64,000 bases of DNA from Verrucomicrobiota bacterium (lineage in GTDB: Bacteria; Verrucomicrobiota; Verrucomicrobiia; Opitutales; UBA953): assembly GCA_030830965.1 (NCBI GenBank), contig JAURLX010000021.1:1-64000 (forward strand), in the 5' to 3' direction. Numbering within the stretch: position 1 is the stretch's first letter; the number at the start of each line of letters is the position of its first letter. A program made the translations under genes and the position numbers. Below the pieces are notes generated by a model. The model saw only the letters and a program-made list of their open reading frames with translations. It ran no database searches and was not told where the DNA came from. Shown here one piece after another: positions 55,740-62,718 of the stretch.

Positions 55740-57164
55740 ATGCACCCCCGCCCCAACGTCACCCGCCGGCACTTCTTCCAGGACTGCGCCCTCGGGGTCG
55801 GCAAGATCGCCCTCGCCTCGCTGATGACCGAAGGCCTGACCGGACGCCTGGCCGCCGCCGGCTCCGGCATGCGTCCCGGACTGCCGCATCACGCGCCCAA
55901 GGCCAAGGCCGTCATCCACCTCTTCATGGCCGGCGCGCCCTCGCAGCTCGAGCTCTTCGACAACAAACCCGCGCTGGCGAAACTGGAGGGCAAGCCCCTG
56001 CCGCCCTCGGTCATCAACGGCCAGCGCTACGCCTTCATCCGACCCGACGCCGCCGTGCTCGGCCCCCGCTACAAGTTCGCCCGGCACGGACAGTCCGGCG
56101 CCGAACTCTCGGAGATGCTGCCGAACATCGCCACCATCGCCGATGACATCGCGATCGTGAAGTCCTGCCGGACGACCCAGTTCAACCACGCGCCGGCGCA
56201 GATCTACATGAACACGGGCTTCTCCCAGCCCGGACGGCCCAGCATGGGCTCCTGGGTCACCTACGGCCTCGGCTCCGAATCCAAGGACCTACCCTCCTTC
56301 GTCGTGATGAGCACCGGCAGCGGCATCAGCGGCGGGGCGGCCTGCTGGAGCAGCGGCTTCCTGCCCACCAGCCACACCGGCACCCGCTTCCGCAACACCG
56401 GCGACGCCATCCTCAACACCGGCACCCCGGCCGGCATCGACCCGGCCACGCAGAAGGACACCATCGCCCTCATCAACGCGATGAACGACCGCCGCCTCCA
56501 CCTCGACGGCGACAGCGAGATCGCGACGCGCATCGCCAACTATGAGATGGCCTACCGTCTGCAGACCTCGGCGCCCGAGCTGATGGACCTCTCGACGGAA
56601 TCCAAGGAGACCCTCGCGCTCTACGGCTGCGACCCCAAGGTGCCCTCCTTCGCGCGCGCCTGCCTGCTCGCCCGACGCATGGTCGAACGCGGCGTGCGGT
56701 TCATCAATATCTACAACGAGGGCTGGGACGCGCACAGCGACGTCGCCGGCAACGTGCGGAACAACTGCGCCAAGACCGACCGCGCCTCGGCTGCGCTCGT
56801 CAAGGACCTCAAGCGCCTCGGCCTGCTCGACAGCACGCTCGTGGTCTGGGGCGGTGAGTTCGGCCGCACCCCCATGATCGAGGCGAGCGTCTCGCTCGGG
56901 CGCAGCATGGGCCGCGACCACCACCCCCAGGCCTTCTCGATGTGGATGGCGGGAGGGGGGATCAAGGGAGGCCAGACGATCGGCGAGACCGACGAGATGG
57001 GCTTCAACGTCGTCAAGGACGAGGTCCGCGTCCCCGACCTGCAGGCCACCATCCTGCACTGCCTGGGCATCGACCACGAGCGCCTGACCTTCCGCAACGC
57101 GGGCCTGGACTTCCGCCTGACGGGCGTCGAGCCCTGCCGCGTGGTCCGACAGCTGCTGGCCTGA
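55740..57164 (+). CDS. DUF1501 protein with Tat signal
   Basis: A 474-residue protein. The ATG at 55740 is preferred: it puts the twin-arginine motif TRRHFF (8-13) near the N-terminus. A GTG at 55683 overlapping the PSD1 stop would add 19 residues encoded by the pyrimidine-rich repeat, which look non-natural. The motifs WGGEFGRTP and GRDHHPQAFSMWMAGGG are present. It differs from the other three DUF1501 proteins in having a more divergent middle section with CGCDP-like cysteines. It is the partner of the PSD1 protein at 52720. Confidence 0.88.
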   Translation: MHPRPNVTRRHFFQDCALGVGKIALASLMTEGLTGRLAAAGSGMRPGLPHHAPKAKAVIHLFMAGAPSQLELFDNKPALAKLEGKPLPPSVINGQRYAFIRPDAAVLGPRYKFARHGQSGAELSEMLPNIATIADDIAIVKSCRTTQFNHAPAQIYMNTGFSQPGRPSMGSWVTYGLGSESKDLPSFVVMSTGSGISGGAACWSSGFLPTSHTGTRFRNTGDAILNTGTPAGIDPATQKDTIALINAMNDRRLHLDGDSEIATRIANYEMAYRLQTSAPELMDLSTESKETLALYGCDPKVPSFARACLLARRMVERGVRFINIYNEGWDAHSDVAGNVRNNCAKTDRASAALVKDLKRLGLLDSTLVVWGGEFGRTPMIEASVSLGRSMGRDHHPQAFSMWMAGGGIKGGQTIGETDEMGFNVVKDEVRVPDLQATILHCLGIDHERLTFRNAGLDFRLTGVEPCRVVRQLLA

Positions 57165-57247
57165 GCGAAGGAGGTTGAGCCGGCGGGAGGACCGCCCGAG
57201 CATGCGGGCAACTTACCCGCCCCGCGGGTGTTGTACCAGTACCCCTC
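57165..57247 (+). terminator. Hairpin-rich gap after the fourth PSD1/DUF1501 pair
   Basis: The stretch contains GGCGG/CCGCC (57182-57186 and 57192-57196, 5-base loop), GCGGG/CCCGC (57204-57208 and 57216-57220, 7-base loop) and the palindrome CCCGCGGG (57221-57228). Such stacking of GC-rich hairpins is consistent with transcription termination, although no T tract follows. A GTACCAGTAC inverted repeat lies at 57233-57242. Confidence 0.4.
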
Positions 57248-59404
57248 ATGCCCGCATTCTCCCTCGCCATCTTCTGGGGCGCCCTGCTCCTCTTCCTGGT
57301 GCAGCCGCTCATCGCGAAGTACATCCTGCCGTGGTTCGGAGGGAGCCCGGCCGTATGGACGACCTGCATGTTGTTCTTCCAGCTGCTGCTGCTCGGCGGA
57401 TACGCCTACGCGCACTTCAGCACGACCCGCCTGCGGACACGCACCCAGGTCGTCGTGCACCTCTCCCTGCTCGGGCTTTCGCTGCTGCTCCTGCCGATCG
57501 CGCCGGGCGACCAGTGGAAACCCGCCGACGGCTCGTCGCCGACCGGCTCGATCCTGCTGCTGCTGCTGGCGACCATCGGAATGCCCTACCTCGCCCTCTC
57601 GGCCACCGGCCCGCTCTTCCAGGCCTGGTTCAGCCGAGCCCACCCCGGCGTCTCGCCCTACCGGCTCTACGCACTGTCCAACGTCGGGTCGCTGCTCGCG
57701 CTGCTCGGCTACCCCTTCCTGATGGAGCCCAGGCTCGGCCGGCATGACCAGGCCCTGTGGTGGTCGGCGGGACTCGCGGTCTTTGCCGGGCTCGCCGCCT
57801 GGTGCGGCCGGCAGGTGTGGCGGATGGGGGACCAGCCCCCCGCGACGACGACCGGGGAGGAGGCGCGCGCCGGGGGGATCGACCGCACGCTGTGGCTGGC
57901 CCTGCCGGCCTGCGGCGTGATCCTGCTGCTCTCCGTCACCAACCGGCTCTGTCAGGACATCGCGGTGATCCCGTTCCTCTGGGTGCTGCCGCTGAGCCTC
58001 TACCTGCTGACGTTCATCATCTGCTTCGACAGCCCTCGTTGGTACCAGCGCGCGCTCTGGCTCCCTCTCCTGGCGGCCACCCTGGCGGCGGTCGCGGCCT
58101 GGATGCTGCAGGGCAACATGGCAACGCCGACGCAGGCCTGGCTGGCTCCCGTGGCCTGGGCGATGGAGGCCGCCTCCGGACTTTCGATGTTCGGCGAGAT
58201 CGCCCTCTTCCTCATCGCGTTGTTCATCGGATGCATGGTCTGCCACGGCGAAGTCTACCGGCTGCGGCCCTCGGCCGGCGGCCTGACGGGCTTCTACCTC
58301 TCGCTCTCCGCCGGCGGCGCCGTCGGCGGGCTCTTCGTCGCCCTCGGGGCTCCCGCCCTCTTCCGCGACTACCACGAGCTCCATGTCGGGCTGTTCCTCC
58401 TCGCGGCCCTCACCCTCGCGGCCCTCTGGGCCGCACAGGACAGCCCCATCGCGCGCTGGCGCCGGCCCTGGGCCTGGTGCGGACTCATCCTGCTGCTGGC
58501 GGGCTTCGGCGAGGCCCTGCGCGTCGACGCGCAAGCGCCCTTGGCCGGTCGCATCGAGCAGACGCGCAACTTTTACGGCGTGCTCAAGGTGCTCGAGGAG
58601 GACTCGGGCGAGGACTTCTCGCACAAGCGCACGCTGCAGCACGGGGGCACGACCCACGGGCTGCAGTTCATGGCCACGGCCCGACGCCGCGTACCCGCCT
58701 CCTACTACACCGGCTCCAGCGGCATCGGACGCACGATGCGCACGGTCTGGCCGGCGGGCGGACGTCGCATCGGAGTCGTGGGCCTCGGTACGGGGAGCAT
58801 GGCCGCCTGGGGCCGCCCCGGCGACGTGATGCGCTTCTACGAGATCAACGAGGAGGTGGTCCGGATCGCCCGGGGCTCGTTCACCTACCTCGACGACACG
58901 CCCGCCAAGGTCGAACTCGTCATGGGCGACGCGCGCCTCTCGATGGAGCGCGAGAAGGACCAGCGCTATGACGTGCTTGTGCTCGACGCCTTCAGCAGCG
59001 ACGCGATCCCGGCCCATCTCCTGACGAAGGAGGCCTTCGTCATCTACCGTCGGCACCTGAAGCCGGAGGGCGTCCTCGCCGTCCACGTCTCCAACCGCTA
59101 CCTCGACCTGGAGCCCGTCGTACGGCTGATCGCCGCGGACTCCGGCCTCCGCGTCTCGGTGATCAACGACAACGACGTCAACGAATACCAGGTGGACGAG
59201 TACTCCGGCGGCGCCTACAGCTCGGACTGGATGCTGCTCTCCGCCGACGCCAAGGTGCTGGCGAACCCGCTGATTGCCAAGGCGGCCTCGGAGACTCCCG
59301 AGACGCCGGCGGACGCCCGCCCATGGACGGACGACCGCAGCGACCTGCTGGGCGTGCTCATGGCCGAAGAGGGCACCTTCCTGGCCTGGCTGAAGGGCCT
59401 CTGA
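57248..59404 (+). CDS. Fused membrane/spermidine-synthase-like protein
   Basis: A 718-residue protein. The first 400 or so residues are hydrophobic with about ten membrane segments, starting at the extreme N-terminus. Residues about 430-700 are a Rossmann methyltransferase-like domain with GLGTG (512-516), a following acidic YEIN, and DAFSSDAIP, as in spermidine synthases. The family is called fused MFS/spermidine synthase, and its substrate is unknown. It does not obviously belong to glycan breakdown. Confidence 0.85.
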   Translation: MPAFSLAIFWGALLLFLVQPLIAKYILPWFGGSPAVWTTCMLFFQLLLLGGYAYAHFSTTRLRTRTQVVVHLSLLGLSLLLLPIAPGDQWKPADGSSPTGSILLLLLATIGMPYLALSATGPLFQAWFSRAHPGVSPYRLYALSNVGSLLALLGYPFLMEPRLGRHDQALWWSAGLAVFAGLAAWCGRQVWRMGDQPPATTTGEEARAGGIDRTLWLALPACGVILLLSVTNRLCQDIAVIPFLWVLPLSLYLLTFIICFDSPRWYQRALWLPLLAATLAAVAAWMLQGNMATPTQAWLAPVAWAMEAASGLSMFGEIALFLIALFIGCMVCHGEVYRLRPSAGGLTGFYLSLSAGGAVGGLFVALGAPALFRDYHELHVGLFLLAALTLAALWAAQDSPIARWRRPWAWCGLILLLAGFGEALRVDAQAPLAGRIEQTRNFYGVLKVLEEDSGEDFSHKRTLQHGGTTHGLQFMATARRRVPASYYTGSSGIGRTMRTVWPAGGRRIGVVGLGTGSMAAWGRPGDVMRFYEINEEVVRIARGSFTYLDDTPAKVELVMGDARLSMEREKDQRYDVLVLDAFSSDAIPAHLLTKEAFVIYRRHLKPEGVLAVHVSNRYLDLEPVVRLIAADSGLRVSVINDNDVNEYQVDEYSGGAYSSDWMLLSADAKVLANPLIAKAASETPETPADARPWTDDRSDLLGVLMAEEGTFLAWLKGL

Positions 59405-59452
59405 CCGCTTTCCGCTGGCACGTCCCGCCGTTCATCCCTTAAGTCCGACCCC

Positions 59453-60091
59453 ATGCGCCCCCTTCTCGCCGCCCTGCTGTCCCTCGCCGCCGGAGCCTCC
59501 GCCGCCGACGGCCCGACAAAGCTCACCCTCGCCGACTTCACCGATCAGGAGGGCAAGGCGCCCAACGCCATGTGGTCGGCCGACGCCGACGGCGTCATCC
59601 ACCTGAAGGGCAAGGGCGGCGGCGCCCTCATCTCCAAGGAGGAATACGCCTCGTTCGAACTCACCTGGGAATGGAAGCTCGAAGCCAAGGGCAACAACGG
59701 CATCAAGTACTGGGTCACGAAGATCGGCAAGGAGTGGCTCGGCATCGAATACCAGATGATCGACGACAACGGCCACCCGGACGGGCTCCGCGGCGGCTCC
59801 CACAACACGGGCAGCATCTACGACATCGTTGACTCAGCCAAGGACAAGGCCCTCAAGCCGGTGGGCGAATGGAACTCCAGCCGCATCGTGGTCAAGGACG
59901 GCCGGATCGAGCACTTCCTCAACGGCAAGCCGGTCTCCTCGGCCGACACGAAGTCGGAAGATTGGAAGTCGGCGATCGGCCGCAGCAAGTTCCGCACCAA
60001 GCAGGGCTTCGCGCCCGGGAAGGGCAAGCTGATGCTCACCGAGCACAGCGACCCCTGCTGGTTCCGCAACCTCGTCGTCCGGCCGCTCTGA
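59453..60091 (+). CDS. Exported DUF1080 protein
   Basis: A 212-residue protein with a Sec signal (about 1-18, ending ASAA). The DUF1080 jelly roll shows WEWKLEAKGNNGIKYWV, GIEYQMIDDNGH and a closing DPCWFRNLVVRPL strand. The length is usual for a single-domain member. It lies 4 bases upstream of a large propeller protein with a C-terminal cytochrome c, so the two probably act together. A 3-keto-glycoside hydrolase/lyase or a glycan-binding role is possible. Confidence 0.86.
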   Translation: MRPLLAALLSLAAGASAADGPTKLTLADFTDQEGKAPNAMWSADADGVIHLKGKGGGALISKEEYASFELTWEWKLEAKGNNGIKYWVTKIGKEWLGIEYQMIDDNGHPDGLRGGSHNTGSIYDIVDSAKDKALKPVGEWNSSRIVVKDGRIEHFLNGKPVSSADTKSEDWKSAIGRSKFRTKQGFAPGKGKLMLTEHSDPCWFRNLVVRPL

Positions 60092-60095
60092 GCGG

Positions 60096-62717
60096 ATGCG
60101 CGCCGCCGCCCTGCTGCTGCTCTGCGCCGGCCTGACGGCCGCGGAGAAGAAGCCAAAGGCGGACGTGCAGCCGTGGGGGGGATGGGTCGAGGCCGACTTC
60201 CCCTTCTACTCCTCGGTCATCGACGCGCGACGCGCCGGCACCTGCGCGAAGAACCTCTCGCCGCGCGCCATCGTGCTGCCGTTGGAGCACGGCTGCCACG
60301 TGGCGATCGACGTCGACCTCTGCCGCGTCGCGGCCGTCTGGCGCGGCAAGGGCGTGACCGACAAGGCCCTCGCCCCAGGGTCGTATCATGATCCTGGGCG
60401 CAAGACGCCCGGCGGGCAATCGCCCCTGCCCACGCCAGAAGGCAAGCTCTGGATCGGCAACGGCCTGCTGCCCGGCTGGCAGACGGGCGCGCTACGACGC
60501 GACGATCCGCGCGAACCGGCCTCGAGTCCCGAGGAGGTCGGCCTCGGCGCCCTGCCCGAGGGCATGGCCCGTTTCAGGTCCCTCGCGATCGAAGGAAACG
60601 TCGTCACGCTGCGGTACGCGATCGGCGGCGCGGAGGTGTCGGAGCAATGGCAGGCTTCGCTGCATGCGGGCGAGCCGTTCGTGGAACGCCGGCTTTCCCT
60701 CGGCCGGAGAGCGCAGGATCTCGTCCTGGTCGCCGGTGCGCGCATCAACGGACCCTCCCAGGAACTGGAGCCGGGGCTCGCCCTTGCTGGATTCGGCCAG
60801 GCCGAGGACGACCCCGAGTACTTCATCTTCCGATTCCCGGCCGGCGGGCCAGCCACCGCCTGCGTGACCTATGGCGACGAGAAGAAGCCGCCCGCGGGTC
60901 GTACCGACTTTGAACGGCCTGCGGCCGCAGGACTGCGCTGGAAAGGCGCCGTAATGACCTCGACGCGGCTTTCCGACTCCAAGGAAGCCTACGTCGTCGA
61001 CGAGGTCGGCCTGCCGGTGCCGAATCCCTGGAAGCGTGCGGTCCGCCCCTCGGACGTCCAGTTCCAGAAGAATGGGAGCGCCTTCGTCGTCACGCTGGAC
61101 GGCGACGTGTGGTCGGTCGCGGGCCTCGCGGGCGAGTCCCCCATGCCAGTCTGGCGTCGGTTCACCTCCGGGCTGCACGAACCCATGACCCTCGCCGTGC
61201 GCGACGGCGAGCTCTTCGCCTTCGACCGCAACGGCATCTGGCGCCTGCGCGACCTCGACGGCGACGGCGAGGCAGACGAGCACGAGCTGTTCTGCAACAC
61301 CTTCGCCCAGACGGCCGACCTCCGTGAATTTCCCAGCACGCTGCGGGTGGGGCCCGGCGGCGAATTCTTCATCGCCAAGGGCGGGCAGGAGGCCGCGACG
61401 ATCGGCAAGCACAACGGCAGCGTACTGAGGATCTCGGCCGACGGCGCACGGCACGAGGTGCTCGGCTACGGGTTCCGGCAGCCCAACCTCGCGGTGCATC
61501 CCGTCACGGGACTCGTGACCTCCAGCGACCAGCAGGGACAGTACGTCCCCAGCACGCCCATCCATCTGGTCGGAGGCCGCAAGTTCTACGGCTTCCTCAG
61601 CGACAAGCTGCCCAAGGAGAGCTACCCGGCGCCGATCGAGCCGCCGCTCACCTGGATGCCGCACGCGGTGAACGCCTCCGCGCTCTCCCAGGTCTGGCTC
61701 ATCGGCTCCAAGATGGGGCCGCTGGACGGCGGGCTCGTCCAGATTTGCTTCAACCGGCCGGACCTGCTCAGGGTGAACTTCAACCGACGCGGCTCACGCC
61801 CGCAGGCCAGCGTCGCCAGCGTGGCGCAGGGCTTCTCCTTCCCTCCCCTCAACGGATCGGTGAATCCGACGGACGGCCAGCTCTACCTCGCCGGATTCCA
61901 GATCGCCGGCTGGGGCAACATCCTCGACTCGCTCGCCGGAATCGGTCGCGTGCGTCACACAGGCGCTCCGCTGCTCTTACCGAAGGAGGTCGCCCCCATG
62001 GACAAGGGGGTGCTGGTGCGCTTCGAGGTCCCGGTGGACAGGGCCAGGGCCTCCGACCCCGACAACTGGTCGCTGGCCACCTGGCATTACCGCCGTGCGC
62101 CGTCCTACGGCTCGGCCCAGTACAAGGAAGACGGCGCGACGGGCAACGACTGGCTCACGCCGAGCGCGGCCTACGTGTCCGAAGACGGCAGGTCGGTCTT
62201 CATCGCCACCCCTGGCATCAGGCCGGTCGAGCAACTGCGGGTGGGCTGGTCCATCGCCAGCGCAGACGGCCGCAGGATGGAGGACAACGCGTACACGACG
62301 ATCCATGAACTGACGACCTTCGAGCCCTCCCAGGAGGGATTCGGCGACCTGCGGGTCGACCTCACGCCCCGACAGGCCAAGACGGCCGCCAAGGAGACGG
62401 TGTCCGCCGAGGAAGGCCGACGGCTGGCGACCGTCTTCGGCTGCGTGGCCTGCCATTCGGTGACCGACGCCGCCATGACCAACGTGGGCCCGAAATGGAA
62501 GGGGCTCTACGGCTCGAAGCGCGACTATGTGACCGACGCGAGGAAGAAGGGTTCGCTGACGGTGGACGACGCCTACCTCCGCGAATCCATCCTGAAACCC
62601 GAGGCCAAGAAGCACGCTTCCTTCCTCAAGTCCGAGTTCGCGATGCCCAGCTTCGCCGGCGTGATGACCGACGCCCAGATCGACTCGGTCATCCTCTATA
62701 TCCGCTCGCTACGCTGA
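60096..62717 (+). CDS. DUF6797-type propeller protein with C-terminal cytochrome c domain
   Basis: An 873-residue protein with a Sec signal (about 1-16). The N-terminal third (starts PWGGWVEADFPFYSSVIDAR) resembles the DUF6797 region; the middle (about 320-600) is a beta propeller of the PVC heme-protein type (DLDGDGEADEHELFC, TLRVGPGGEFFIAKGG). A cytochrome c domain closes the protein, with CVACH at 783-787 and a candidate axial Met850 (FAMPSF). Such proteins are thought to couple sugar oxidation to an electron-transfer chain; this is inference. It starts 4 bases after a DUF1080 gene. Confidence 0.85.
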   Translation: MRAAALLLLCAGLTAAEKKPKADVQPWGGWVEADFPFYSSVIDARRAGTCAKNLSPRAIVLPLEHGCHVAIDVDLCRVAAVWRGKGVTDKALAPGSYHDPGRKTPGGQSPLPTPEGKLWIGNGLLPGWQTGALRRDDPREPASSPEEVGLGALPEGMARFRSLAIEGNVVTLRYAIGGAEVSEQWQASLHAGEPFVERRLSLGRRAQDLVLVAGARINGPSQELEPGLALAGFGQAEDDPEYFIFRFPAGGPATACVTYGDEKKPPAGRTDFERPAAAGLRWKGAVMTSTRLSDSKEAYVVDEVGLPVPNPWKRAVRPSDVQFQKNGSAFVVTLDGDVWSVAGLAGESPMPVWRRFTSGLHEPMTLAVRDGELFAFDRNGIWRLRDLDGDGEADEHELFCNTFAQTADLREFPSTLRVGPGGEFFIAKGGQEAATIGKHNGSVLRISADGARHEVLGYGFRQPNLAVHPVTGLVTSSDQQGQYVPSTPIHLVGGRKFYGFLSDKLPKESYPAPIEPPLTWMPHAVNASALSQVWLIGSKMGPLDGGLVQICFNRPDLLRVNFNRRGSRPQASVASVAQGFSFPPLNGSVNPTDGQLYLAGFQIAGWGNILDSLAGIGRVRHTGAPLLLPKEVAPMDKGVLVRFEVPVDRARASDPDNWSLATWHYRRAPSYGSAQYKEDGATGNDWLTPSAAYVSEDGRSVFIATPGIRPVEQLRVGWSIASADGRRMEDNAYTTIHELTTFEPSQEGFGDLRVDLTPRQAKTAAKETVSAEEGRRLATVFGCVACHSVTDAAMTNVGPKWKGLYGSKRDYVTDARKKGSLTVDDAYLRESILKPEAKKHASFLKSEFAMPSFAGVMTDAQIDSVILYIRSLR

Positions 62718-62718
62718 C

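Noticed and set aside
56711-59086. A 791-codon minus-strand frame
   Set aside because: It spans the ends of two well-supported plus-strand genes (DUF1501 and the spermidine-synthase fusion) and shows only biased residue runs.
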